This document shows, one piece after another, positions 17,263-25,332 of a stretch of DNA of 64,000 nt. Position 1 is the first letter of the stretch, and the number at the start of each line of letters is the position of its first letter. The stretch lies in contig MKVK01000021.1 in assembly GCA_001898825.1 (NCBI GenBank), positions 1 through 64,000 of the forward strand. Direction: 5' to 3'. The notes under the pieces were generated by a model. That model searched no databases and had not been told where the DNA came from. It saw only the letters and a program-made list of their open reading frames with translations. A program made the position numbers and the translations under genes. Source of the stretch: Magnetospirillum sp. 64-120 (GTDB lineage: Bacteria > Pseudomonadota > Alphaproteobacteria > Rhodospirillales > Magnetospirillaceae).

Positions 17263-18032
17263 GCTTGTTCTCCGGCCAAGGTGCATTCCAGGGCGCCCAA
17301 GCGTTCGACTTCGACGCGGATATGGTCGCCGCGCTTGGCGGTGGGAACCGCGCCCACCGGATAGCCCAGCATCAGCACGTCGCCTTCGGACAGGGCCATG
17401 AAGGCGGTGACGTCGGCCACCAGATGGGCGGGATCGCGCACCAAGCCAGCATGGCGGCGTTCGTCCACCAAGCTGCCGTTGACATAGGTCTTGAGCGTCA
17501 ACTGGGTCAGGTCGGGGAGGTCGACCAAATCCGTGACGAAGGGGCCGATGGGGCACGATCCGTCCCAGCACTTTTCCTGCACCGGCGGGCGATAGATGCT
17601 GTCGTTGGGGACGCTGAGGTCCAAGACGATGGTGACGCCGGCCACGTTGTCCAGCGCGTTTTCCGGCGTGGCGTGGGCGGTCTGGCGTCGGAACACCAAG
17701 CCCAGCGAAGCCCCCAACTCGACCCGTTCGGCGTAGGCCGGCAGGGTGATCCGGGCTTGGTGTCCGACATGGGTGTTCTGCGGCTTGAAATACAGAACCG
17801 GGGCGGTGGGCGGCGCCACATAGGGCTTGTCCTGCATCTGGTCGCTGAAGCGCTCCCAGGTGGACCTTTCATTCAGCAACGGGCCATAGACCCAGCCGGG
17901 GATGGCGGGGGCGAAGCCGCCTTCGGGCACCGGGACGATGTCGCCGCCAAGGTCCACGGACAGGCCGTCCGGGGTGACGGGTGCCGTGATCGGAGTGTTC
18001 CGACCCGGCAAGGTGATACGGGCGTAACGCAT
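17259..18032 (-). CDS. hpaG1: HpaG1, homoprotocatechuate pathway isomerase/decarboxylase, N-terminal-type subunit
   Basis: The 257-aa protein matches the N-terminal half of fused HpaG (YFKPQNTHVGHQARITLP, LGASLGLVFRRQ, LDLSVPNDS, CWDGSCPIGPF). It overlaps hpaG2 by four bases (17259-17262), so the two are probably made in equal amounts and work as a pair. AAGGA lies before the ATG. It directly follows the TRAP transporter genes, tying uptake to catabolism. Confidence 0.92.
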   Translation of the reverse strand: MRYARITLPGRNTPITAPVTPDGLSVDLGGDIVPVPEGGFAPAIPGWVYGPLLNERSTWERFSDQMQDKPYVAPPTAPVLYFKPQNTHVGHQARITLPAYAERVELGASLGLVFRRQTAHATPENALDNVAGVTIVLDLSVPNDSIYRPPVQEKCWDGSCPIGPFVTDLVDLPDLTQLTLKTYVNGSLVDERRHAGLVRDPAHLVADVTAFMALSEGDVLMLGYPVGAVPTAKRGDHIRVEVERLGALECTLAGEQA

Positions 18033-18050
18033 GTTCTTTTCCTTGCGGGC

Positions 18051-19379
18051 TCAGCCGGTCACGTGGACCAGCCACAGGCAGAGCGGGGGGAAGAAAACCA
18101 AGGCGACGATGCGCAGAAGGTCGGACGCCAGGAAGGGCAGCACCCCCAGCGCGGTCTCCTTCATCGGCACGTCGTCGGCCAGTTTGTTGATGACGTACAG
18201 GTTCATGCCGACGGGCGGGTGGACCAGACCGATTTCCACCACCATCAGGGCGACGATGCCGAACCAGATGGATTTGTCGCCGGCGCTGAGGCCAAAGAAA
18301 TCCAGCCCCAGGATCACCGGATAGAAGATCGGCACGGTCAGCAGGATCATGGCCAGAGAGTCCATGACGCAGCCCAGCAGCACATAGATGCCGATGATGG
18401 TGAACAGCACCAAAAGCGGCGGCATGCCGCTGTTCTTGACCCAAGCCGCCAATTCGGTCGGCATCTGGGTCAGCGCCAGGGCGGAATTCAGCAGGTCGGC
18501 GCCGATCAGCACCAGGAAGATCATGGCGGTGGCGATGGCGGTGCCGACGATGCTTTGCTTCAGGTCCTTCAGCCGCATGCCGCCCGAGATCACGGCGATC
18601 AACCCACAGGCGGCGGCGCCGATGCTGGCCGCTTCGGTGGGATTGGCCCAGCCGCCGTAAATGCCGACGATGACCACGACGAACACCAGCAGCACCGGCA
18701 GGACGCCGAACTGCGCCTTGATGCGCTGCGACCACGGCAGTTTGGGGCTGGCCGGGCCGGCATCCTTGTCCAGGGTGACGATGATGCGGATCACCGCCAT
18801 GTAGCCCAAGGCGGCGACGATGCCGGGGATGACGGCGGCGACGAACAGCTTGCCGATGCTTTCCTGGGTCAGCACCGCATAGATGACCAGCGGCACCGAC
18901 GGCGGGATCAGGATGCCCAGCGTGCCGCCGGCGGCCAGGGTGCCGGTGGCCAGACGGCCGGAATAATTGTTGCGACGCAGTTCGGGCAGGGCGACCTGAC
19001 CCATGGTGGCGGCGGTGGCCAGCGACGATCCGCAGATGGCGCCAAAGGCGGCGCAGGCCGCGGTGGACGCCATGGCCAAGCCGCCCCGGATATGACCGAT
19101 CAGCGATCCGGCGGCATGGAACAGCGACTTGGACAGCCCGCCATGGGTGGCGAACTGGCCCATCAGGATGAACAGCGGGATGACCGCCAGGTCGTAGTTG
19201 GACAGCCGCGCATAGACCAGATTGTTCATGGTGTAGAGCAACGACGTGGTGTCGCCGCGGTTCAGCACCAGGTAGATGCCGGCGGCGGCCAGGAACATGG
19301 CGATGCCGATGGGAATGCGGACCACCAGCAAGGCCATCAGGATGCCGAAAGCGGCAAGGCCCAGTTCGACGCCGCTCAT
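18051..19379 (-). CDS. dctM: TRAP transporter large permease (DctM family)
   Basis: The 442-aa protein with about twelve hydrophobic spans starts MSGVELGLAAFGILMALLVV and carries DctM-family sequence (RIPIGIAMFL, CGSSLATAATMGQVALPEL, GGTLGILIPPS, PVGMNLYVINKL). It carries out Na+-coupled transport with the small permease, whose gene overlaps this start by four bases. The open frame extends upstream, but ATG 19379 fits the family. Linkage to hpaG1 suggests import of 4-hydroxyphenylacetate or homoprotocatechuate. The symbol is the family name only. Confidence 0.93.
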   Translation of the reverse strand: MSGVELGLAAFGILMALLVVRIPIGIAMFLAAAGIYLVLNRGDTTSLLYTMNNLVYARLSNYDLAVIPLFILMGQFATHGGLSKSLFHAAGSLIGHIRGGLAMASTAACAAFGAICGSSLATAATMGQVALPELRRNNYSGRLATGTLAAGGTLGILIPPSVPLVIYAVLTQESIGKLFVAAVIPGIVAALGYMAVIRIIVTLDKDAGPASPKLPWSQRIKAQFGVLPVLLVFVVVIVGIYGGWANPTEAASIGAAACGLIAVISGGMRLKDLKQSIVGTAIATAMIFLVLIGADLLNSALALTQMPTELAAWVKNSGMPPLLVLFTIIGIYVLLGCVMDSLAMILLTVPIFYPVILGLDFFGLSAGDKSIWFGIVALMVVEIGLVHPPVGMNLYVINKLADDVPMKETALGVLPFLASDLLRIVALVFFPPLCLWLVHVTG

Positions 19380-19912
19380 GACGGGTTCTCCTGCAGGACC
19401 GCGAATTCGACCCAGGTCCGGTAAGCACCGCACAGCACGGTCATCACCAGACTGGGAACCAGTCCGGCCACCGCGATCCAGATGGGAAAGCCGATCAGCG
19501 CCGAGATTTCCCCGGTGGTGCGGCCGTCCAGGGCCTGGAACCCGGTGCGCCAGGCCAGCAGGCAGAACACCGAAGCGATCAGCAGGTCGCCGATGGCGTC
19601 CAGGCGACGCTTCAGCGCCGGGCGGCACTTGTCGGTGAAGAACTCCACCCGCAGATGGTCGCCCCTAAGGGTGCAAAGCGGGATGAAGGCCGCGGCGGCG
19701 ACCGCGCATCCCATCTGCATGATCTCGACGTCGCCGTTGACGGGCTGAAAGCCCAGCTTGCGCGACACGATGGAAACCAGCGACATCAAAACCAGCGAAA
19801 TCAGGGTGATCCCCCCAATCCAGGCCAGGATTTCGGCAATGCGATTGAGCCACAATTCAGCAAAATCGTGGGCCTTTCGCTCTGCCGGCGGGTAGAGCAA
19901 TTCGGACATCAT
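19376..19912 (-). CDS. dctQ: TRAP transporter small permease (DctQ family)
   Basis: The 178-aa protein has four membrane spans (about residues 30-52, 70-90, 108-130, 143-165) and the family patch FSRKLG-like 'IVSRKLGFQP' followed by CAVAAAAFIPLCTLRGDHLRVEFF. It forms the membrane complex with the large permease; the two genes overlap by four bases. GGAAGGA precedes the ATG. The symbol is the family name only. Confidence 0.92.
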   Translation of the reverse strand: MMSELLYPPAERKAHDFAELWLNRIAEILAWIGGITLISLVLMSLVSIVSRKLGFQPVNGDVEIMQMGCAVAAAAFIPLCTLRGDHLRVEFFTDKCRPALKRRLDAIGDLLIASVFCLLAWRTGFQALDGRTTGEISALIGFPIWIAVAGLVPSLVMTVLCGAYRTWVEFAVLQENPS

Positions 19913-19945
19913 CAGATCCTTCCCCGGGTTGAGGCGGGCTTTTGC

Positions 19946-20995
19946 TTACTTGGCTGCGGGGAAGTACTTGGCGGAAAGAGCGCGGGCGCCCTTGACCAGC
20001 TTGTCGCCGTCGATGCCGCGACCCGCCACTTCCTTGGCCCATTCGTCGTCCATGTCGGCGACGGCTTTGACCATGGCTTCGTAAACAGCCGGGGACAGCG
20101 CGTGCACCGTGGTTTCAGGCAGGCCGGCGGCGTATTTCATGTTGGCTTCGGTGACTTCGTCCCAGACCTTGCCGAAGGTTTCCACCAGCGGCAGACCGGA
20201 ATTGGCGTCGATCACCGCACGCAGGTCGGCGGGCAACGAGTCGTATTTCTGCTTGTTCATCAGCACGGTCAGCACGGTGCCGACGAAGGTCGGGCGGCCG
20301 GCGGGCTGCGAGATGTGGAACTTGGTGACTTCGTCGATCTTGGTGGGGCGCATCAGTTCCCACGGCATCACGCCGCCGTCGACCACGCCCTTGGAAATGG
20401 CTTCGGTGACCTGGGCGGGGGGCATGGAAACCGGCACGCCGCCCAGGGTCTTCAGCATCTTGGCCGACAGGCGGGTCGAGGTGCGCAGGCGCAGGCCCTT
20501 GACGTCTTCCAGCTTGGTCACGTCGGTCTTGGCGGTGTGATAGACGGCGCCGCCGTCGATGTGCACGGCCAGCACGTGATAGGCCGAAAACTCGTCCTTG
20601 GCGAACTGGTTGTAATAGTCCCAGGTCATGCGGCTGCCGTTCAGGGCGTCACCCACCATGAAGGGCAGTTCCATGGCTTCGATGGCCGGGAAACGGCCGG
20701 CCGAGTAACCGGGCGCGGTCCACACGATGTCGGCGACGCCGTTGCGTACCTGGTCGACCAGCTGCGCCGGGGTGCCGCCCAACTGCATGGACGGATAGAT
20801 TTGGCACTTCAGGCGGTCCTTGGACTGGGCGGCGATGGTGTCGCACCACGGGCCCAGCACCTTGGCCTGGGCGGGGGCCATGGACGGCAGGAAGTGGGCC
20901 AGCTTCAGGATCACCGCATCCTCGGCCTGGGCGGCGCCGGCAAAGGACAGGGTGGCGACGGTCGCAAATGTGGCGGCAAGTGACTTGAGACGCAT
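19946..20995 (-). CDS. dctP: TRAP transporter periplasmic substrate-binding protein (DctP family)
   Basis: The 349-aa protein has a clear signal peptide (MRLKSLAATFATVATLSFAGAAQA, likely cut before ED). DctP-family features follow, including the region around VKGLRLRTSTRLSAKMLKTLG with the substrate-carboxylate Arg, and GGVMPWE. It captures the substrate, probably an aromatic acid given its neighbours. GGAGG lies before ATG 20995; the frame extends upstream to 21073 but would spoil the signal peptide. It is transcribed divergently from hpaR across an operator-rich gap. Confidence 0.93.
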   Translation of the reverse strand: MRLKSLAATFATVATLSFAGAAQAEDAVILKLAHFLPSMAPAQAKVLGPWCDTIAAQSKDRLKCQIYPSMQLGGTPAQLVDQVRNGVADIVWTAPGYSAGRFPAIEAMELPFMVGDALNGSRMTWDYYNQFAKDEFSAYHVLAVHIDGGAVYHTAKTDVTKLEDVKGLRLRTSTRLSAKMLKTLGGVPVSMPPAQVTEAISKGVVDGGVMPWELMRPTKIDEVTKFHISQPAGRPTFVGTVLTVLMNKQKYDSLPADLRAVIDANSGLPLVETFGKVWDEVTEANMKYAAGLPETTVHALSPAVYEAMVKAVADMDDEWAKEVAGRGIDGDKLVKGARALSAKYFPAAK

Positions 20996-21061
20996 GTTTT
21001 CCTCCGAGTTCGCGGGCGGTGGACCCGCCTGTTTCACGCCCTGGTTTTTATGTGGGCGGGA

Positions 21062-21107
21062 TATAGTTAACATGTTAGCAATGACGATGTCACTACGATG
21101 TTAGTAA
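21062..21107. promoter_or_regulatory. HpaR-type operator region between dctP and hpaR
   Basis: GTTAACATGTTAGC (21066-21079) is a near-perfect palindrome of TTAACA half-sites. GATGTTAGTAAG (21096-21107) adds a related half-site. Both lie in the 190-bp gap between the divergent dctP and hpaR genes. Closely similar sequences (TTAACAAGTTAA and ACTAACATA) occur at 23587-23609 before the other divergent pair of the cluster, which suggests binding by one MarR-type regulator. Confidence 0.55.
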
Positions 21108-21185
21108 GTCAAAGGGGAAGTTGGTTGACCGACGGATTTTTTCGGCGCAATCCTGCGCCATGCGTTGTCCAGGGAAGGGGTCACG

Positions 21186-21656
21186 GTGAGCACTAAGCCC
21201 AGTCAGGCGAACCTGCCGTTACTTTTGCTGCAGATGCGAGAAGAGTTCATCGCGCGCTTTCGGCCGATCCTGAACCACTTCAACGTCACCGAGCAGCAAT
21301 GGCGCATCTTGCGGGTACTGCGGTTCAACGAGCCCATGGAACCGCGCGAAATCTGTGAAACCTGCCTGTTCCTCAGTCCCAGCCTGGCCGGGGTGCTGGC
21401 TCGCATGGAAGCCGACGGTCTGGTGCGCAAGGAAAAGGTGGAAAGCGACCTGCGCCGGGTCCTGGTCTACACCACCGACAAAAGCAAGCGACTGGTGGAC
21501 GACGCCATGCCGCTGATCAGCGAACAATACCGCCTGCTGGAAGATTTCGTCGGCGCCGACGTGTTGGCAGACCTGTATCGGGTGCTGGACCGTCTGTCGG
21601 TGCTGCACGGCGGCGATGTCCCCCTGGTGGCGTTGCCGGGTTCGTCGGATTCGTGA
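21186..21656 (+). CDS. hpaR: HpaR, MarR-family repressor of homoprotocatechuate genes
   Basis: The 156-aa regulator has the HpaR pattern: REEFIARFRPILNHFNVTEQQWRILRVL, then a winged helix with LSPSLAGVLARMEADGLVRKE. In E. coli HpaR represses the hpa meta-cleavage operon and is relieved by 4-hydroxyphenylacetate-type inducers (known for the family). I prefer GTG 21186 with an upstream AAGGGG; an in-frame TTG at 21165 would add seven residues. It is divergent from the TRAP-hpa operon and separated from it by TTAACA-type palindromes. Confidence 0.9.
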   Translation: MSTKPSQANLPLLLLQMREEFIARFRPILNHFNVTEQQWRILRVLRFNEPMEPREICETCLFLSPSLAGVLARMEADGLVRKEKVESDLRRVLVYTTDKSKRLVDDAMPLISEQYRLLEDFVGADVLADLYRVLDRLSVLHGGDVPLVALPGSSDS

Positions 21657-21674
21657 CCGCCGCTTCTGCGGCGG
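21657..21674. terminator. Hairpin between convergent hpaR and glcG-like gene
   Basis: CCGCCGC (21657-21663), TTCT loop, GCGGCGG (21668-21674) lies in the 31-base gap between two convergent genes. There is no T-run on either strand, so termination is plausible only from position. Confidence 0.3.
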
Positions 21675-21687
21675 CCACGTTCCGTGT

Positions 21688-22092
21688 TCAGGCGAGGGAA
21701 AGGCCGATGGCCGTCAGGGCGGCGGCGGCGATCTCGCAATCCTCTTCTTCCTTGGCCCCCGAAACGCCGATGGCGCCGATGGTGGCTTGATCGGCCAGCA
21801 CCGGCACGCCGCCGCCCACCGGCATGAAGCCTTCGCGGCCGTTCAGGCCGGTCAGCACGTGGGGGCGCCCGCCGATGCGGTCCTTCCAAAGCGCGGTGGG
21901 GGTGCCGAAGCCGGCCGAGGTGCGGGCCTTGTCGGTGGCGAAGGTGACCGAGTGGAACGGCGCACCGTCCATGCGGATCAGCGCCTTGGCGTGGCCGCCA
22001 GCGTCGACGGCGGCCACCGTGACCCGTACCCCCATTTCCTTGGCCTTGGCGATGCCGGCGCTGACGGCGATGACGGCTTGTTCCTCGGTCAT
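21688..22092 (-). CDS. GlcG/HbpS-family (DUF336) small protein
   Basis: The 134-aa protein belongs to the GlcG/HbpS family (VAAVDAGGHAKALIRMDGAPFHSV, TGLNGREGFMPVGGGVPVL, IGAIGVSGA). Its TGATG junction with the dehydrogenase gene upstream overlaps by one base, so it is translated with it. Members often sit in aromatic or glycolate catabolic operons, and some bind haem or small ligands. The precise role is unknown. Confidence 0.85.
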   Translation of the reverse strand: MTEEQAVIAVSAGIAKAKEMGVRVTVAAVDAGGHAKALIRMDGAPFHSVTFATDKARTSAGFGTPTALWKDRIGGRPHVLTGLNGREGFMPVGGGVPVLADQATIGAIGVSGAKEEEDCEIAAAALTAIGLSLA

Positions 22093-23549
22093 CACGACAG
22101 CCCCCCGATGCAGACGTATTTGACTTCCATGAAGTCGTCCAAGCCGTATTTGCTGCCCTCGCGGCCCAAGCCCGATTCCTTGATGCCGCCGAAGGGGGCG
22201 ACTTCGTTGGAAATCAGTCCTTCGTTGACCCCCACCATGCCGCATTCCAGCGCTTCGGCCACGCGGAAGACGCGGGCCACGTCGCGGGAATAGAAATAGC
22301 CGGCTAGGCCAAAGGGCGAGTCGTTGGCCATGGCGACGGCTTCTTCCTCGGTCTTGAAGCGTAGCAAGGGCGCCAGCGGGCCGAAGGTTTCTTCCTGGAA
22401 GCACAGCATGTCCGGGGTGACGTCGGCCAGCACCGTGGGTTCGAAGAAATTGCCGCCCAAAGCGTGGGGCTTGCCGCCGGTCAGCACCCGCGCCCCCTTG
22501 GCCACCGCGTCGGCCACGTGCGACTGCACCTTGGAAACCGCGGCGGCGTTGATCAGCGGGCCTTGCTGCACCGTCTGCGTCAAGGCGTGGCCGACCACCA
22601 TCTCGCCGGCCTTGGCGGCCAGTCGGCGGGCGAATTCCTCGTAGACGCCGTCCTGGATCAGGAAGCGGTTGGTGCACACGCAGGTCTGGCCGGAATTGCG
22701 GTACTTGGACGCCAACGCGCCGGCCACCGCCTTGTCCAGGTCGGCGTCGTCGAAAACGATGAACGGCGCGTTGCCGCCCAGTTCCAGGCTGACCTTCTTC
22801 ACCGTCTCGGCGCATTGCGCCATCAGCAGCTTGCCGACGCGGGTGGAACCGGTGAACGACAGCTTGCGCACGATGGGGCTGGCGGTCAGGGCGTTGCCCA
22901 CTTCCGCCGGGCGGCGGGTGGGGACGACGTTGAACAGGCCGGCGGGCAGGCCGGCGCGATGGGCCAGTTCGGCCAGCGCCAAAGCGGAAAGCGGGGTGTC
23001 TTCGGCCGGCTTGACCACCACCGGACAGCCGGCGGCCAGGGCCGGGGCGCATTTGCGGGTGATCATGGCGACGGGGAAGTTCCACGGCGTCACCGCCGCC
23101 ACCACGCCGATGGGTTGCTTCATCACCAACAGGCGCCGGTCGCTGGACACGGTGGGGATGATGTCGCCATAGGCGCGCTTGGCTTCCTCGGCGAACCATT
23201 CGATGAAGGACGCGCCATAGGTGATCTCGCCGGTGCTTTCGGCCAGGGACTTGCCCTGTTCCGCCGACAGCAGCCGGGCCAGGGCGTCGCGGTTGGCGAT
23301 GATCTGGTCGTGCCAGGCCCGCAGCACCGCGGCGCGGTCCTTGGCGGTACGGTCGCGCCATGCCGCCCAGGCCTTGTCGGCGGCGGCGATGGCCCGTTCG
23401 GTCTCGGCGGCGCCCATGTCGGGCACCTGGGTCAACACTTGGCCATCGGCCGGGTCCAGCACGTCGAAGACGCGGCCGTCGTCGGCGTCGATCCAGCATC
23501 CGTCCACATAGGCCTTGGATTTAATCAGGCCCAGATCCAGTCCCTTCAT
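22092..23549 (-). CDS. gabD: Succinate-semialdehyde dehydrogenase
   Basis: The 485-aa aldehyde dehydrogenase (catalytic CVCTNRFL region, VSLELGGNAPFIVFDD, FTGSTRVGK, PWNFPVAMITRK) closely fits the GabD group (VDGCWIDADDGRVF start, PLALSALAELAHRAG-like middle). Beside an HpaI-type aldolase its likely job is to turn the succinate semialdehyde from homoprotocatechuate into succinate. It is divergent from a second HpaR-like regulator with TTAACA-type palindromes between them. GabD rather than another aldehyde dehydrogenase is inferred from pathway context and overall pattern. Confidence 0.88.
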   Translation of the reverse strand: MKGLDLGLIKSKAYVDGCWIDADDGRVFDVLDPADGQVLTQVPDMGAAETERAIAAADKAWAAWRDRTAKDRAAVLRAWHDQIIANRDALARLLSAEQGKSLAESTGEITYGASFIEWFAEEAKRAYGDIIPTVSSDRRLLVMKQPIGVVAAVTPWNFPVAMITRKCAPALAAGCPVVVKPAEDTPLSALALAELAHRAGLPAGLFNVVPTRRPAEVGNALTASPIVRKLSFTGSTRVGKLLMAQCAETVKKVSLELGGNAPFIVFDDADLDKAVAGALASKYRNSGQTCVCTNRFLIQDGVYEEFARRLAAKAGEMVVGHALTQTVQQGPLINAAAVSKVQSHVADAVAKGARVLTGGKPHALGGNFFEPTVLADVTPDMLCFQEETFGPLAPLLRFKTEEEAVAMANDSPFGLAGYFYSRDVARVFRVAEALECGMVGVNEGLISNEVAPFGGIKESGLGREGSKYGLDDFMEVKYVCIGGLS

Positions 23550-23582
23550 CGCGTTCGCTCTCCCCGAGCACTGTTGGTGCTG

Positions 23583-23612
23583 TTTGTTAACAAGTTAATT
23601 ACTAACATATTC
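23583..23612. promoter_or_regulatory. Second HpaR-type operator region
   Basis: TTAACAAGTTAA (23587-23598) is a perfect palindrome except at the centre, followed at once by ACTAACATA (23601-23609). The same half-sites occur between dctP and hpaR at 21066-21107. It lies about 35 bases before the gabD start, well placed for repression of that leftward operon. Confidence 0.55.
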
Positions 23613-23675
23613 CTTACATAGGGGGCTGTTTTGTGTCAAGGTCCCGACGGGCCGGCTTTACGGATATGGGTTCAG

Positions 23676-24194
23676 ATGCCATCTTTAAGCAAAATCAGGG
23701 TGTTCCAAGGCGAGGGGGATTTGGAAAACGACGCGGAACCAGCCGGAAATTCCCCCGAATGGGCACGCTATCGGGCGTTTTCCCGTTCGTTGCCCATGGC
23801 GCTGATGCGGGCCCGTGAAGACGTGATGGCGGGCTTTCGGCCCAACCTGCGCGCCCACAAAATCACCGAGCAGCAGTGGCGGGCCATCAAGGCCCTGGCC
23901 AAGAACGGCGAGATGCGGGCCGGACAATTGGCCAAAAGCAGCCTGATCAGCATGCCCAGCCTGACCCGTATCTTGCGGGACCTGGAAAAGCGCAAGCTGA
24001 TCATGCGCCGTCCCGAACCCAACGACCAGCGGGCGGCGCTGATCTCGCTGACCCCGGACGGCGAAGCGATGGTGGTGTCGGTGGGGCGCGGCGCCGAGCC
24101 GCGATACGACCACATCGCCCGTGCCTTCGGGCCGGAACGGCTGGAATTGCTGCACCAATTGCTGGACGAATTGTCGGGCGTCTTGAAGTCCTGA
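23676..24194 (+). CDS. Second HpaR-like MarR-family regulator
   Basis: The protein (172 aa from ATG 23676) carries the same core as HpaR (MRAREDVMAGFRPNLRAHKITEQQWRAIKAL, then MPSLTRILRDLEKRKLIMRRPEPNDQRAALISLT). Starts are uncertain: TTG 23631, ATG 23676 and a TTG near 23718 behind GAGGGGG are all in frame, and the family homology begins only near 'EWARYRAFSRSLPMALMRARE'. It is divergent from gabD. It could control the gabD-glcG unit while hpaR controls the TRAP-hpa unit, or both could read the same operators. Confidence 0.85.
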   Translation: MPSLSKIRVFQGEGDLENDAEPAGNSPEWARYRAFSRSLPMALMRAREDVMAGFRPNLRAHKITEQQWRAIKALAKNGEMRAGQLAKSSLISMPSLTRILRDLEKRKLIMRRPEPNDQRAALISLTPDGEAMVVSVGRGAEPRYDHIARAFGPERLELLHQLLDELSGVLKS

Positions 24195-24256
24195 CGCCAC
24201 CGGCCTATGCTGTGCACAGCGCCGACCTCGGAACAACCCCATAAGGGCTTGTCCGA

Positions 24257-24781
24257 ATGCGTTTCTCCCTGTCTGAAATCCTGAAGGCTTTGCGCCCCGA
24301 TCGCCGTGGTTCCGCGGCGGTGGAATTCGCCCTGGTCGCGCTTCCATTCTTCATGATGGTGGCCGGCATGGTGGAAACCGGCTATGTGGCGTTCGCCTCG
24401 GCGGTGATGGAAGGGGCGACGCGCGAAGCCGCCCGCCAGGTCCGCACCGGAGTGGTGCAGAACGCCGCCGACGCCGCCACCCGTTTCCAGCAGGAATTCT
24501 GCCCCAACCTGATGGGGCTGTTCGCCTGCGACAGCTTCTATTTCGACGTCCGGACCTTCGCCGACTTCGCGGCGATCACCCTGCCCGATCCGGTCTATGA
24601 TGCCGCCGGGGTGCCGACCAACCTGCAGTTCAATCCCGGCGGGGCCAACAGCATCACCACCGTGCGGGTCATCCACGTGCACAATTTCATCACCCCGCTG
24701 ATCGGCACTCTGATGGGCGGCAGCAGCCAATCCCTGCCGCTGATCTCGACCACGGTGATGCGCACGGAGCCTTACGAATGA
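24257..24781 (+). CDS. TadE-family pilus assembly pseudopilin
   Basis: The 174-aa protein begins with a short basic segment, then RRGSAAVEFALVALPFFMMVAGMVETGYVAF, the pseudopilin-type cleavage region and membrane span of TadE/TadF. The rest is a soluble domain with Cys residues (EFCPNLMGLFACDSFYF). It overlaps the next TadE-like gene by four bases and opens the Tad locus. Confidence 0.9.
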   Translation: MRFSLSEILKALRPDRRGSAAVEFALVALPFFMMVAGMVETGYVAFASAVMEGATREAARQVRTGVVQNAADAATRFQQEFCPNLMGLFACDSFYFDVRTFADFAAITLPDPVYDAAGVPTNLQFNPGGANSITTVRVIHVHNFITPLIGTLMGGSSQSLPLISTTVMRTEPYE

Positions 24782-25332
24782 GCCGTCCATCCCGCCTGCT
24801 GGCGCGCCTGCGCCGTGACCAGGGTGGTGTCGCCGCCACCGAATTCGCGCTGATCCTGCCGGTGATGGTGCTGATGCTGGTGGGCATGGTGGAAGTCTTC
24901 GGGCTGGTCCAGGCCTATGGCAAGGCGCTGTCGGCGGCCCAGGTGGTGTCCGACCTGACCTCGCGGGCCGACAGCCAGACCACCGCTTCCATGGACACCA
25001 TCGCCACCGGCGCCCAGCGGGTGTTGGACCCGCTGCCCAGCGGCGGCGACCGTCTGGGCATCCGGGTGGCCAGCATCGGCATTTCCAGCGGCGGGGCGGC
25101 GGTCACGCTTTGGAGCTATTCCTGGGGCGGCGCGGCCCCCGGCATCGTCCCCGGCGACGCGGTGGGGCTGGCCGCCCGCGGTGAAAGCGTCATCATGGTG
25201 ACGCTTCGCTACACCCATCCGCCCTTGCTGCAGGCCATCTTGGGCACTGTTTCGATGAATCACTCGGTAGTGTCGCGACCGCGTCTGGTGCGGCTGATCC
25301 CCTTCAACGGCTCGACAGGAACATTGCCATGA
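24778..25332 (+). CDS. Second TadE/TadF-like pseudopilin
   Basis: The 184-aa protein has the same design: a basic start, GGVAATEFALILPVMVLMLVGMVEVFG as the prepilin-like segment, and a variable C-terminal domain. It overlaps both neighbours by four bases (ATGA), so the three genes are probably translated together. It likely corresponds to TadF-type minor pseudopilins, inferred from order. Confidence 0.88.
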   Translation: MSRPSRLLARLRRDQGGVAATEFALILPVMVLMLVGMVEVFGLVQAYGKALSAAQVVSDLTSRADSQTTASMDTIATGAQRVLDPLPSGGDRLGIRVASIGISSGGAAVTLWSYSWGGAAPGIVPGDAVGLAARGESVIMVTLRYTHPPLLQAILGTVSMNHSVVSRPRLVRLIPFNGSTGTLP

